Source of the DNA: Deinandra increscens subsp. villosa
Lineage: Eukaryota > Streptophyta > Magnoliopsida > Asterales > Asteraceae
Direction of reading: 5' to 3'
DNA length: 64,000 nt
Assembly: GCA_039602395.1 (NCBI GenBank)
Contig: JBCNJP010000007.1
Span: 128,328,952-128,392,951, forward strand
Shown here: in pieces, positions 35,101-48,060 of the stretch
How positions within the stretch are numbered: the stretch's first letter is position 1
Layout: the number at the start of each line of letters is the position of its first letter
Translations under genes and position numbers: made by a program
Notes under the pieces: model-generated
What the model saw: the letters and a program-made list of their open reading frames with translations, nothing else
Databases searched by the model: none
What the model was told of the DNA's origin: nothing

Positions 35101-38100
35101 TTGATGTTCTTGTAAACTTTCTGGTTGTTTTACCCTAAATCCTGCTATGTTTTGATGGTTGTTATTATATTTTAGTGAGCTACCATAAATATGTTGATAC
35201 CTAATATTAAGCTTTGAATCCAAATTGCAGGCTTTGCAGGTCAAGAGTAATATCTTGCGGTTTTCTGGCTTTGTCTGGCCTGAGAACGAGGTAATAATCA
35301 TTTCATCTATAGTAGAATATTGAAAAAAATTTTCTCACTGGCTAAATTTCAAAAAGGAAATCACAAGGTATGACAAGCATAGGCATATGTATGTAGAAAA
35401 AAAATAGAATGGTAAGTTCTAAAAGCTCGTTCGATTGATATTCAAACTCATTGTAATTCAGATATATTAGCATAAGTGGCACTGTATTATTTCATTAGAA
35501 AAGTATGCATGATCTATCTATTCAAACGCTAGGTTTGATACAAATACATGAAATGTATTGGTTGTGACACATTTGTAAACATTTCTTTAAGTTTGATTAG
35601 TAAAATCTATTATCGTTTCAGGAGAAACATAAGCTAAAAGTTAAAGAAAAGCTTGACAAGCTCAATAAAGAGAAGCTCTTTGAGTTTTGTGATATATTTG
35701 ACATGACAGTCAACAGAGCTAATGCAAAGAAGGTTTGTTCAGTTAGTATATGATTCTTTTATAAATTTATGTGGATGTGGATTATTCATCAAATGGCTGC
35801 TTATGCAATTCTTAGAGGATGTACAATTGTATTAATGAAAACAATTACACTTTCAATTTTGTGGCTTTTACTCTAATCCTGATTTTAAAAAAAAAAATGT
35901 AGACATCAACATTCTCTTTCTTGAATACATTAACCCGGTTTATTTGGTTCTGCAAATTGCAATTACTTAATGAAGCACAAAAAAGTTTTGCTTCGAACGT
36001 GAATCTGTTTTGAACTTAGATTGATAAATGGTTTATTATTTCTTGTGAACTTTGTATGACATTGATGTGTGCTTTGCTAAAACAGGAAGATGTTGTTGTA
36101 AAACTAATAGATTTTATGCTGACTCCTCATGCCACAACTAGTGAGCTGCTTGCAGAGAAAGAGCAGGTTTGCATATAAGCTCAAATATTTGCTATTATAT
36201 TTTTTTCTGTTATGACATCCCTCTTACAATATGATATGTTATTCAGTCGGCCAAAGGTAAAAAGCGTAAGAGCACAAGCAATAAAAGCATATCTACCTCT
36301 GAGGCTACACCTTCAAAAGGCTCGTCTAAGGTACCTCTTAGTAATAAGCTAAATAAGGAATGGGTCAAACAGGATAAGAGTCAATTGTTATACTTCGAAG
36401 AATAAGATTACTGCTGTAACAATTTGTCCTTGTAATAGATTTTTATGAATCAAGTATCTGTTAGGGTTTAGCAAAAGTGTTTCCCTGTCAAGTGTGAACC
36501 CATTCTCCGACCCCTTGCACACCCGCTCATGTTGCCAAATCTGGTTATAATCATGCTTTGAATGTGATCAATAATAGTTTATATCTTAATTCGTTTCTGT
36601 AGAAGCAGAAAACTAAAAGTACTTCTGAATTGGATAAGAAGACGGCAGCCAAAACTGATGATTCAGAAGAAGAGAGTGATGAAGAGGAAAAGGACGATGA
36701 AAAACATGAAAAGGTCAACGGTGCTCCTGAGAAATCTGAGGATGAGAAATCAGGGGATATTTTAAGTGAAGAAGAACATGTGTCTGAACCTGAATCTGAA
36801 GAAGAAAGTGGTAAGAAACGCAAAAGAGGTTCAACCAAATCTAAATCTTCTAAAAAAGAAGCAGGATTGAATCCTAAAGAGAAGAAAGTAGTTACTACAC
36901 CCAAAAAGACCAGCAGCTCACCTCAAAAGAAGAGACAAGCTAAATCAACTACAAGTGCTTCTAAAGTTGAGGATCAAAGTGACTCTGGCCCAAAGACTTT
37001 CTCAAGGAAGAACAAAAAGAAAGATGCAGTTGAAGAGAAGCCTGTAACACCAAAGAAATCTACTCCAAAAGAGAAAAGTGGTAAGACTTATTTCTCTCAT
37101 TTTCTTAACCATAGCCTAAAGGCCTTGGTAAGCGAAACCCTTTTTGATTTATAAATAGTTATTTTGCTAAATATGATTGCGGAAACCATCTCATCAAACC
37201 TTCTGGAAGGTTTGGAGCCCTTTTAATACACTTTGGCATATTCCCTGATAACTACTTTTTTAACAAAGGGAAAAAGACAGTGAAAGAGAAGGGGAAGCCT
37301 AAATCAGAAAAGAAGATAAGTGATGATGACCTTAGAACTGCAATATGTGAGATCCTTAAGGAAGTTGACTTCAATACGGTAAGAATCTGTTACCAACAAT
37401 TCTGGTTATTGCAAGGAAACATAATTAATCACACAATCCCATGGCATCTAACAATTTGTTGGTGCCATTATTATCACCATTCACCCTCTTTTACTGGGAA
37501 TTAGCTTTGATAGAACATAACACATGTGGCTGTCCCATCTTTGCATTTCATTAGGGTTCAAGTTTGATGCAATATACATAAAATCCAGCATTTCTCTCTT
37601 TAAACTCTTGCATTATTTGTGTTTTGCAGGCAACATTTACGGATATTCTCAAGCAGCTTGGTAAGCATTCTCCATTCCTCATAAGTTGTTAGAAGGGGTC
37701 CTAATTTCGACCCAGGATCTACTTTTGAAGAGGTCACTACGGATTTTGATTTTATTTTCAATGAACCTGTAAAGTTTTTAAAAAATAATTGCTTGAAAGG
37801 AAACACGTCTAAAGGACATAAAATTATACATGAAACCTTGTAATGTCATTTTATTAAAAATAATGTTATATTATCATGTAAAGACTAATTAATTATTATT
37901 CTATTCTTTTTAAAATTTCCCAGGCTGACTGTTACAAAATTGCACATTTTGACTCAGACTCGGGTATATAACATTCTTATTCCTAATCTTTTGATTCAGC
38001 TAAGCGGTTCGACACAGATCTGACATCTAGAAAGGCATCCATAAAGTTTATGATCCAGGAAGAGCTAACTAAGCTAGCTGACGAAGCCGATGAGGATGAA

Positions 38101-38154
38101 GAAGAACCTGAGAAGACTGCAAAACAAGCATCTGGGCATGGGGTCAAGGCCTGA
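32189..38154 (+). CDS. DEK domain-containing chromatin protein
   Basis: DEK proteins bind DNA and histones in chromatin; plant DEK proteins affect nucleosome occupancy, flowering and stress responses. Coding exons: 32,189-32,944; 33,063-33,096; 34,763-34,842; 35,231-35,290; 35,622-35,732; 36,086-36,166; 36,247-36,330; 36,603-37,080; 37,269-37,378; 37,630-37,660; 38,000-38,154. The sum is 1,980 nt, 659 residues, with all phases consistent. Exon 1 encodes a Glu/Lys-rich acidic N-terminus with a 17-residue repeat. The central conserved part follows (VAYKLSKRKVDDTLKLLHT, then GFVWPENE), then a Lys/Ser-rich basic region with several KKRK stretches suited to nuclear import. The DEK C-terminal domain (ATFTDILKQLAKRFDTDLTS onward, about residues 575-640) has an acidic tail. 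The ATG at 32,189 directly follows the leader-intron acceptor. The 3' exon is partly repeated after the second gap. Confidence 0.93.
32462..32665 (+). repeat. Coding minisatellite in DEK, four 51-bp units
   Basis: Units start at 32,462, 32,513, 32,564 and 32,615. Each encodes a version of EPMEDDEKKAPDEETES. The 51-bp period keeps the reading frame, so copy number can change without a frameshift. Confidence 0.9.
33757..34037. mobile_element. MITE-like insertion in DEK intron 2
   Basis: The ends catagtagtcaaaggcg and, inverted, ccatagcaatcaaggcg form an imperfect terminal inverted repeat. The interior has repeated 'cagcctaaa' motifs. It lies between coding exons 2 and 3. No coding content; superfamily not assigned. 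Confidence 0.55.
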
Positions 38155-38823
38155 GTCCTTGCCGCACTCGGCGTTTGAAAAGAAGAGCCGTCCTCTAGTT
38201 AAGTTTTCGTTTTGTTTGGTACAAGCATGTAACTTAATGTTAGTTATTTCATTAGGAGTTCTGCTGTAGAGGTAGAAGAAGAGTAGAAGTGCAGTGGTAA
38301 TGCTGCTTGTTATGCATAACACATGACATAAAAGAGTACAAATTATAGGGAAATTTGTCTGTCTGTTCTCATAATTTGACCCATTGATGGTTACTCTATT
38401 TAGACTGCAGATGCTTGTGTTGTTTGTTTCATGTGCTACAATCTATCACGATTAGTGATTTAGTTCTATGGCACGCTTTATTATTTGTACTGTTTGTCAA
38501 AAAGGAAAGCGGGGCTGTGTAAATGATGGTAATATTTTTACAATTGGTTGGAGTGCTCTTCGTTGCTTGTCTTGTATCGTGTCGTTTTAAAAAGTGGACA
38601 TGGAGATCTGATCATATTTCCTACTGTCCTACTGTGCAGGTCTATTTATAGATCCATGACACATTTTATTGACAATACAAAACCCCTATCATGATGGATA
38701 AAACATGTTATCTACATCACCAGAACCCTGTGCATCATTGTGTGCGTGCAAAAGCTTATAATTTGACTGTGAGGGTATCGGTTATATGATTTTTCATCCC
38801 ATAGTTTTGGATCGACTTGCCAA

Positions 38824-39044
38824 CAGTGGCGAAGGATATAAGGGGCGGGGGGGGGGGGGGGGCACCCCCGAATTTTTTTTTGCGATGTAACGAGTATATA
38901 ATTTTCGTGTAGAAAATTTTGATATGCTCCGGTTCGACCCCCATATTAGTTGTGAAATTTTTTTATATGATCCGACCCCCCATATTAGTTGTGAAATTTT
39001 TTTATAGATCCGACCCCCACTAGTTTTTTTAAGCTTCGCCACTG
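38824..39044. mobile_element. hAT MITE, CAGTGGCG family
   Basis: Ends CAGTGGCGAAGG and CTTCGCCACTG; perfect 8-bp duplication cttgccaa at 38,816-38,823 and 39,045-39,052. Contains a G tract of about 15-17 bases. The same insertion, at the same target, is present in the other copy at 46,540. Confidence 0.92.
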
Positions 39045-39699
39045 CTTGCCAACCTTTTTGGTAGTTGTGGATTCTGACCTTTGGGTTGCTAAACTCAACG
39101 AACTCAAAACAGTGTAAAAGCAGGATAGACTGTTGTGACCACACAAGGGAAAAAAATCAATTCACCGATCTTTTCTATATTCCAGTACCACTTATAAGCA
39201 ACTTGGCACAAAAGGTTATGGTACTTGTTCAATTCATTCATCTTTTACTACATGTTACTGATAACCAACTTGACACCAAAAGGTTACGCTTACCAAGTAC
39301 TTATCCAACAATCATAAAATAGTAATAATTTCTACTTACAAATGGTTCCGAGTAAGTAATCAATCAAACAAACAAACATAACCAATAAAAAATCCCACTT
39401 ATAGAGTAGGGTCAGAGGAGAGTAAGATGAGGACAAATCTTACCCCTATCCATGAAATAAAGAGAGACAGCTCTTAGAGAGAACCCTTGATTCAGAAATA
39501 CCACCATAAAAACTAGAGAGGATAAAAACTCCATATCAATTAGGATAATAATAAATATAAAAAAAGAGGTATACACAATAGCAAATCGAAGTTGGACCCA
39601 TAAACCCATAAGAGATCTTTAAAAATACAACTGGTATGAAACCTGAAAACAACAGACAACCTAAAACTAATGCAAGCTAAAAGAAAGACAACCACAAAG

Positions 39700-40310
39700 C
39701 CAACCCCTAGAACACACTTTACATCCCTAACATTGATCATATGTCTCCAAGTCTATCAAATCATGTCTCTGCTCCTCTTACCCTCAACCATGAACCGGCG
39801 TAGACAACTGCCTTCGAGAAGCATGCCCAACCCATCTCTATCTCCCCTCTCTAACTTTATCCGAGATGCGAGTGACCCCTAATTTCCTACGAAAAATCTC
39901 ATTCCTAATTCAGTCTAACACTAAATGCCCACACATCCACCTTAACACCCTCATCTCAGCCGTCTCCAACTTACATGCACGGGTCTTCTTAATTGGCCAA
40001 CAATCTGAACCATACAACAACATAGCAGGTCTCATCGCAACCCTATCAAATCTCCCTTTCAATTTCTCCGAAAACCTCTTATCACACAAAACAACTCTAG
40101 CTGCTCTCCACTTACACATCACAATCAGTTTCTCCGTCACTCCGGACAATCAATCCAAGATACTTTGAAGCTGGTAGTTTGAGACACCGCTTGACCTCCA
40201 ATAGGAACCTGCGTGTCCACATCAACACCAGCCCCACTGAAGTTACAATGAAGATACACGGTTTTAGACCGATTAATGCGTAACGCTTTGCACATTCCGA
40301 TTAAGTAATC
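39700..40310 (-). pseudogene. RTE-type LINE reverse transcriptase fragment
   Basis: The minus strand translates to the 3' part of a non-LTR reverse transcriptase: LRINRSKTVYLHCNFSG, then WRAARVVLCDKRF, KLKGRFDRVAMRPAMLLYGS and AEMRVLRWMCGH, then a degenerate W-G-H stretch. These motifs are characteristic of the RTE clade C-terminus. A frame change near 40,140 and stops after about 39,850 make it inactive. The catalytic part of the RT and the APE endonuclease are missing. Confidence 0.8.
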
Positions 40311-41878
40311 AATATCATATAGTCTTGACTCTTGAACAATAGAGGAACACAGGTGAAAAGTTAAAAGCAACATAATCCAAGTGTACCATTGATCTTCTAT
40401 GTCAAAATATACATACATACATAGTGTTGACCAAATGTATCTATCTATTGATTAAAGTGGTTAGTTCAGCCTAGTCACCACTCTTCTCACAGCTGGCAGC
40501 ATACATACATACAAATACAGCAGAAGAAGACAACAAAAATGTACATATAAAAACAACCAAAAAAGGGAGGTTAATCCTCCAAAACAAGCTGCAAGAATCC
40601 TAATACATCTGACATTCAAACACACTAGTAAAGTCGGCAAAGAAACATAAGCCACAACATGGTTTCAAGTACAAGATAATTTCAAACAAGCTTTAACTCA
40701 TAAGATGAAACAATGTTCCATTCCACTTGTGTATCATCATCACCATGCAAATCTGTTACTCAAACTCCAGGGCTCTTTAGCATCTCGAAAGCAAAGACAA
40801 TTCTGAACAGCTTCAGTTCCCTACTAATGCGAAAAGAATATCAGAAGCAGCATGATAAGCAGCTTTATTTATATGTCATAACATCATTAAAATGTTCAAA
40901 CTCTGTAGGAGTAACACATGTTATATTTCTTGGGCTAAAAGTGTGTGTATATGAAAGAAGAAACGAATGAACGATCATCCATAAAAGACCTTCAAACAAA
41001 TGGCTTCGGACTAGTGTTCTAAAAGATTTGAGGCTAAACAAGCTTTTAATTGTATAACATTATCATATGCCACCATAGGATTTAATAATATTTTCTGATC
41101 TCCAAAGATGATTCATTTCACTGAACAAACTTCGGGACATTATCATATGCCACCGTGTGATTCTTGCATGCACATAGATAAGAGAGAAAACTCTACATGC
41201 TTCAGCTGCAGTGATTGCCATACAAAAAATGAAACAAATTTTCATTGTGAAATCAGATAATTGGTAACACTTAGGACCTTTCAACTATCAGTAATGTTGT
41301 GCAACAATTTCAGTTTCCTTGCATCCTAAATTCTTTAAATTGAAACAAAACTTAAAACTTTGGTTTGAATAAAAAAGTATGCAGAACTTCTGTGTACAAA
41401 GCAGAATGAACACAATAACAATATAGATAGACAATTTGGTACTATGTCCGTAGTAACTAGTTTTTTTAGGAACAATTGTAGGCTCGAACTGATGAGAGTG
41501 CAAGTACAGCATGATTAAAACAATGCAAGTCATGTCCCTAATCCTGTGGACACTCAATAACATGACAAGGAACAGTGATATAGAATCTAAAAAACACGAT
41601 AATATATTAACATCTACACACGAGCCAACTTGACATGTTTATAAAGTATAATAAATCCATATTTACTTTATTTAAGGAAAGCATAAAATAAATAGTAAAG
41701 TATAAAGTTGGTATCTTACATTTCCAAAGAAGACTGCGTCCATTAGCTTGATAAACAGAATCATTGTCACTAAGTTCAGAAAGAATCCAGCAGAGTGCAA
41801 ATAAACCACAATTAAGAGAGCTTGAGTTCCACAGATTTTTACATGTGATTCCTTTTACATTAAAGCACCACCAAACAC
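40311..41878. other. 3' flank and probable 3' UTR of the CFIm68-like gene
   Basis: No independent gene found. 41,600-41,878 is probably 3' UTR of the minus-strand gene; the rest shows no coding or repeat structure beyond AT-rich sequence. Confidence 0.4.
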
Positions 41879-43892
41879 TCATTCTGCAGTCACACGCCGC
41901 CTCTTCCCGTAGTCAGCGTCCCTAGATCTGGACCTGTGTTCATCCTCTTGAGCCAATCTTGATTTCGCATGGGCCCTCGAGGACCGGCCACGGTCCCACT
42001 CCTCATCATATTCTGGTTCAACCTCCCTGTACCTGTGATGATCAGCGTATCTGTCCCTTTCATCCCTATGGCGGTCCCTACCACGTTCACGGTCACGCGA
42101 GCGTTCACGGTCTCTGTCCCTGTCCTTGTCCCGGTCACGCGACCGCTCACTGTCCCTCTTGTCACGGTGCCTACTTTCGGGCCACTCGTCTTCATGTGCA
42201 TCTTTTTCTCTCGGTAAGTCTCTTTCATACCCGGGTTCACGATCTCTATCATCTCTAACTCTTCTATCTGAAGTACCAGACCAATCTCTATCTTTTTCCT
42301 TTGCGGGATTGGGCCAAGTTCCTTTATCTTGGCTACCTTCACCGTATTGTTGATCAGAAACAGCTTCCTCACCATAACTAGACTCCCCTACTCTGCCACC
42401 ATGTTCATCACCTGTCCACCCAGGCATATTTGGGTCTGACCACATTCCCATGTTGGACCCATCCGCACCCCCACCTGTCGGCATCATACCCATTCCATTC
42501 ATTGGCATTCCTCTCCCAAAAAATGCCGGGTTAACATGGGGCGCCAATCCCCGGTAATCCAGGCTGGAAGGACGGTAACATACCAGAAAACGGAGGTGTT
42601 GGTGCACCAGGGAAACCACCGTAACTTCCCATCCGGCCCATTGGACCTCCAAAAGAAGGATCAAACCCTTGACCCATCATCGCTTGGGGATGCATCATAG
42701 GTAGCGGCCCAAACCCATTTCCCATCATCCCACGCCCGCCCATCCCGCCACGCCCACCCATTCCACCGCCACGTCCACCTGGCCCACGGCCTGCCATACC
42801 TTGACCGTTACCTCTACCCCAATTTCCCCTTCCGAATCCTCTGTTGTTATCACCACCACCTTGAAAGTTCCCACCACCATTTTGAAAATTCCCACCAGCA
42901 GGCATATTGTTTCCGCCTGTTTTAGCAGGAAGATCTCCCGGGCCCCTCTTCGCTAGACCTGCAGAAGACTGAGCCATCTGTTGGTTTCTATTAACCTGTG
43001 CTTCTCCCATTCGTTTAACACTAAACGGTGACGCATACGCAACAACACACGGCCGGCCATTAAACACGTGCCCGTTCATCCCCTCCTTACAAGCTGCGGC
43101 AGCCGAAGGATCATAAAACTCAACCTGGCAATACCCTTTTGATTTCCCACTAGCTTTCTCATCAAAGAACTTCACCTCCTTCACTTGACCATACTTGCAA
43201 AGTTCCGATTCAAGCTCAGCATCAGTAGTCCACCAATGCAAATCTCCCACGAAAAGAATCGTCCCCCCTCCGCCACCTCCACCTCCCATGCCACCACCCC
43301 CACCATTACCAAAAACATTCCCTCCAGAACCATCGACATTCCCACCGCCTTGTCCAGCAGTTAATATCTCACCACCACCATTTCCTACACTCCCCATATT
43401 TCCATTCCCAACATTATGAAGGTTAGCAGTTCCATTGTTGTTATTGAGAGGCCCGTGGTCTACTTCGCCTACTTTACCCGAAGTCGGCCCTAATTCGACT
43501 CTTAGGTTGCCGGACTCCCTCCCTGCCATCTCATTTTCTCCAAACCCTAGATTTGAATTTGCTTCTACTCTACTAGAACCACCACCATTGCTATTGCTAT
43601 CATACTTATTCACACCAACGGCAACGGCAACATCATCCACCACTTGCGGTTGATGTACCGGGTGAGGAACTGGTGGTTCCGGCTTTTTATCTACTTCTTC
43701 CTCGTTCTTAAACCCTAAATCCTCACTTTTCGTAACAGACTGGAGAAAACCCTCACCGACATTAACATCGTTATAGAGATCCTCATAGTCATCATCATCC
43801 TCCCCTAGAAATCCCTCATCGACAACGGCGGAGATGGCTTCGTTCCGATGGAACTGCTCGCTCGGATCTCCGCCGCCCTCGTTTGGATCCAT
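41879..43892 (-). CDS. CFIm68/CPSF6-like RNA-binding protein, copy 1, with a frame break
   Basis: Large-subunit-type component of cleavage factor I, which with CFIm25 selects poly(A) sites in pre-mRNA in the nucleus. The ATG is at 43,892-43,890 (MDPNEGGGD). An acidic N-terminus and Gly/Asn-rich stretch precede one RRM (about residues 210-290) with RNP2 LFVGDL, the CPSF6-type HWWTTDAEL helix and RNP1 KSKGYCQVEF. Then comes a Gly/Pro/Met-rich region, and a C-terminal Arg-Asp/Arg-Glu/Arg-Ser domain ending RRRVTAE before the stop at 41,879. The frame holding the RRM stops at 42,531 (GLPGIGAPC-stop), while the conserved continuation APHVNPAFFGRGM and the RD domain lie in another frame. A 1-nt difference near 42,540-42,555 would join them. 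The same break is in copy 2. Without it the product would be a 453-residue protein without the RD domain. A leader intron (about 43,940-44,015) is likely. Confidence 0.87.
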
Positions 43893-44861
43893 GGTTCCCA
43901 ATTCGTAAAGTTAAATTGTAAGGAAATCGTATTCTAAAACGAAGGAATCATGATGAAAAAGATAACAAGAGAGAAATTGAAGGAGGAAGTTAGATTTGAA
44001 AGAAGAGAGGTTACCAGAAGGTGGAAGAAGGTGAGAGATATAGATGGAGGAGGTTCAGAAAGAAAGAAAGAAAAACCCTACGTTTTATTCATTTGCTAAA
44101 ATAAGCCGCTTCAGGGAAGACGCTTCTGAAGTCTGGAAATTAATGAAAAAAAAACATTTAAAAAAATAAACAAGATTTAAAAAAAAAATAATTAATCATA
44201 ACATATACATGTCATGTAGCAAGCCATGAACGAAGCACACGTAGCAAGCTATGAATGAAGCAAAGTTACTTAGAAACAATTTAAAAGGAATTAAAAATGA
44301 GTTAGAATAAATTTAAATATAGAAATAAGTATGATCTACGGGGCTGTTACACCTAAGTTATGTATGAAACCAATTAAAACTACATTATTTTGATTAAAAA
44401 CTACTTAAAATTGATTTAAAAATAATATACTAAAATAATACAATTTTAATTGTTTTCAAAATTAGATATGTAATTAATTTGCTTTTCAAACTTAGATATA
44501 TTAGTAATTAAAACGCCGTCGTTTTTTATTTCGATTTATACCTAACTTAGATGCGTAATGACCATGTATTGACTTTCCCAAAATTATAACTATTTTATGT
44601 GACAGGAAATCAGAAAATTATTTTATGTTGGAAAACAGTAAAAATAGAAATAGTCGTGATATATGTAATTTTTTTGAAAACGAGAAATTGATAAAAAGGT
44701 CTTTTACGAATACAAGAAATTTAAACTTAAAAGGTTTTGTTTAAGACAAGCTTTAAATCACAAACAAGTTCTGACCCTAACAGATAAGCGTGTAAAAGAG
44801 TCGAAACGATTATAAGCTACTCGAGATCGAATCGATAAGAAGCCCAAAACGAGCCGAGATA

Positions 44862-45001
44862 TCACATTATTCAAGGAACCTTACATGTTGTCGGAGTAAA
44901 GGATCATCAACAATGAGCGTTTAATCGGTGTGAGTTATCACATTATTCAAGGAACCTTAGATGTTCTCAGAGTAAAAGGATCGTCAACAATGAGCGTTCT
45001 A
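44862..45001. repeat. Two-copy tandem repeat, ~75-bp unit
   Basis: Both units begin tatcacattattcaagg and end 'tcaacaatgagcgtt'; they differ at several positions. The pair is also present in the right copy at about 52,476-52,616. Confidence 0.75.
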
Positions 45002-45303
45002 GATTAATAAAAGCTTCTCTCTTGTAGTTGGGTTCATTAGATCGGTTGTCTTCGGCCAATTAAAAACGATCCATTTATATACATGAAACTAATAATCTTT
45101 CTTTCAGATTGAATCCGGTTCCACGACTTTGGGGAAAAATAATGATCCTTCTCCAACAAAGAAAATAAAAGCCCTTAAAAAAAACTATTATTGTCTTTTT
45201 TTTTTCATTTTAAACCATATAAAATACAAATATAGTGAATTTACCCTTGAAAATTTTGATGTTAGTTTAAAAGAAAATTTTACTTTGTAAGATTTATCTT
45301 TAA

Positions 45304-45803
45304 NNNNNNNNNNNNNNNNNNNNNNNNNNNNNNNNNNNNNNNNNNNNNNNNNNNNNNNNNNNNNNNNNNNNNNNNNNNNNNNNNNNNNNNNNNNNNNNNN
45401 NNNNNNNNNNNNNNNNNNNNNNNNNNNNNNNNNNNNNNNNNNNNNNNNNNNNNNNNNNNNNNNNNNNNNNNNNNNNNNNNNNNNNNNNNNNNNNNNNNNN
45501 NNNNNNNNNNNNNNNNNNNNNNNNNNNNNNNNNNNNNNNNNNNNNNNNNNNNNNNNNNNNNNNNNNNNNNNNNNNNNNNNNNNNNNNNNNNNNNNNNNNN
45601 NNNNNNNNNNNNNNNNNNNNNNNNNNNNNNNNNNNNNNNNNNNNNNNNNNNNNNNNNNNNNNNNNNNNNNNNNNNNNNNNNNNNNNNNNNNNNNNNNNNN
45701 NNNNNNNNNNNNNNNNNNNNNNNNNNNNNNNNNNNNNNNNNNNNNNNNNNNNNNNNNNNNNNNNNNNNNNNNNNNNNNNNNNNNNNNNNNNNNNNNNNNN
45801 NNN
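45304..45803. other. Assembly gap (500 N)
   Basis: Exactly 500 N, again flanked by mutually duplicated sequence. Confidence 0.99.
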
Positions 45804-45877
45804 ACGAAGCCGATGAGGATGAAGAAGAACCTGAGAAGACTGCAAAACAAGCATCTGGGCATGGGGTCAAGGCCTGA
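45804..45877 (+). pseudogene. Second copy of the DEK 3' coding end
   Basis: The last 74 coding nucleotides of DEK (DEADEDEEEPEKTAKQ onward to the stop) with the same 3' flank. It is only a fragment because the contig begins here. Best read as the overlap of contig 3 with contig 2, not as a second gene. Confidence 0.9.
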
Positions 45878-46539
45878 GTCCTTGCCGCACTCGGCGTTTG
45901 AAAAGAAGAGCCGTCCTCTAGTTAAGTTTTCGTTTTGTTTGGTACAAGCATGTAACTTAATGTTAGTTATTTCATTAGGAGTTCTGCTGTAGAGGTAGAA
46001 GAAGAGTAGAAGTGCAGTGGTAATGCTGCTTGTTATGCATAACACATGACATAAAAGAGTACAAATTATAGGGAAATTTGTCTGTCTGTTCTCATAATTT
46101 GACCCATTGATGGTTACTCTATTTAGACTGCAGATGCTTGTGTTGTTTGTTTCATGTGCTACAATCTATCACGATTAGTGATTTAGTTCTATGGCACGCT
46201 TTATTATTTGTACTGTTTGTCAAAAAGGAAAGCGGGGCTGTGTAAATGATGGTAATATTTTTACAATTGGTTGGAGTGCTCTTCGTTGCTTGTCTTGTAT
46301 CGTGTCGTTTTAAAAAGTGGACATGGAGATCTGATCATATTTCCTATCTGTGCAGGTCTATTTATAGATCCATGACACATTTTATTGACAATACAAAACC
46401 CCTATCATGATGGATAAAACATGTTATCTACATCACCAGAACCCTGTGCATCATTGTGTGCGAGCAAAAGCTTATAATTTGACTGTGAGGGTATCGGTTA
46501 TATGATTTTTCATCCCATAGTTTTGGATCGACTTGCCAA

Positions 46540-46778
46540 CAGTGGCGAAGGATATAAGGGGCGGGGGGGGGGGGGGGGGGGCGACCGACCCCCCGAATTT
46601 TTTTTTGCGATGTAACGAGTATATAATTTTCGTGTAGAAAATTTTGATATGCTCCGGTTTCGACCCCCCATATTAGTTGTGAAATTTTTTTATATAGATC
46701 CCGACCCCCCATATTAGTTGTGAAATTTTTTTATATAGATCCCGACCCCCCACTAGTTTTTTTCAAGCTTCGCCACTG
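46540..46778. mobile_element. hAT MITE, CAGTGGCG family (second copy of the 38,824 insertion)
   Basis: Same ends, same cttgccaa target duplication and same position as the 38,824 element. It is 18 bp longer, mainly from the G tract, a 'gaccgac' insertion and extra bases in the 'cccccatattag' repeats. Confidence 0.9.
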
Positions 46779-47399
46779 CTTGCCAACCTTTTTGGTAGTT
46801 GTGGATTCTGACCTTTGGGTTGCTAAACTCAACGAACTCAAAACAGTGTAAAAGCAGGATAGACTGTTGTGACCACACAAGGAAAAAAAATCAATTCACC
46901 GATCTTTTCTATATTCCAGTACCACTTATAAGCAACTTGGCACAAAAGGTTATGGTACTTGTTCAATTCATTCATCTTTTACTACATGTTACTGATAACC
47001 AACTTGACACCAAAAGGTTACGCTTACCAAGTACTTATCCAACAATCATAAAATAGTAATAATTTCTACTTACAAATGGTTCCGAGTAAGTAATCAATCA
47101 AACAAACAAACATAACCAATAAAAAAATCCCACTCATAGAGTAGGGTCAGAGGAGAGTAAGATGAGGACAAATTTTACTCCTATCCATGAAATAAAGAGA
47201 GACAGCTCTCAGAGAGAACCCTCGATTCATAAAGACCACCATAAAAACTAGAGAGGATAAAAACTCCATATCAATTAGGATAATAAGAAATATAAAAAAA
47301 GAGGTATACACAATAGCAAATCGAAGTTGGACCCATAAACCCATAAGAGATCTTTAAAAATACAACTGGTATGAAACCTGAAAACAACAGACAACCTAA

Positions 47400-48060
47400 A
47401 ACTAATGCAAGCTAAAGAAAGACAACCACAAAACCAACCCCTAGAACACACTTTACATCCCTAACATTGATCATATGTCTCCAAGTCTATCAAATCATGT
47501 CTCTGCTCCTCTTACCCTCAACCATGAACCGGCGTAGACAACTGCCTTCGATAAGCATGCCCAACCCATCTCTATCTCCCCTCTCTAACTTTATCCGAGA
47601 TGCGAGTGACCCCTAATTTCCTATGAAAAATCTCATTCCTAATTCGGTCTAACACTAAATGCCCACACATCCACCTTAACACCCTCATCTCAGCCGTCTC
47701 CAACTTACATGCACGGGTCTTCTTAATTGGCCAACAATCTGAACCATACAACAACATAGCAGGTCTCACCGCAACCCTATCAAATCTCCCTTTCAATTTC
47801 TCCGAAAACCTCTTATCACACAAAACAACTCTAGCTGCTCTCCACTTACACATCACAATCAATTTCTCCGTCACTCCGGACAATCAATCCAAGATACTTT
47901 GAAGCTGGTTGTTTGAGACACCGCTTGACCTCCAATAGTAACCTGCGTGTCCACATCAACACCGGCCCCACTAAAGTTACAATGAAGATACGCGGTTTTG
48001 GACCGATTAATGCGTAACCCTTTACACATTCCGATTAAGTAATCAAGATTATATAGTTTT
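47400..48060 (-). pseudogene. RTE-type LINE reverse transcriptase fragment (second copy)
   Basis: Same fragment as 39,700-40,310. Here the open stretch runs further 3' (LDRIRNEIFHRKLGVTRISD) because one stop is absent. Still truncated and inactive. Confidence 0.78.

Larger units (their letters stand above)
38081..45303. repeat. Left copy of 7.2-kb duplicated segment (end of contig 2)
   Basis: Matches 45,804-52,919 throughout with scattered substitutions and indels. It spans the last 74 nt of DEK coding sequence, a hAT MITE, an RTE-type LINE fragment, the CFIm68-like gene and its upstream region. It stops at the first N of the gap. Confidence 0.9.

Noticed and set aside
42580..42600. A 20-nt GT...AG segment as a micro-intron that would repair the CFIm68-like frame
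   Set aside because: Too short for splicing, and its removal leads into the wrong frame.
42126..43653. Plus-strand frames rich in Pro, Ser or Arg opposite the CFIm68-like gene
   Set aside because: Antisense of Gly-rich and Arg/Asp-rich codons; low complexity and not conserved as proteins.
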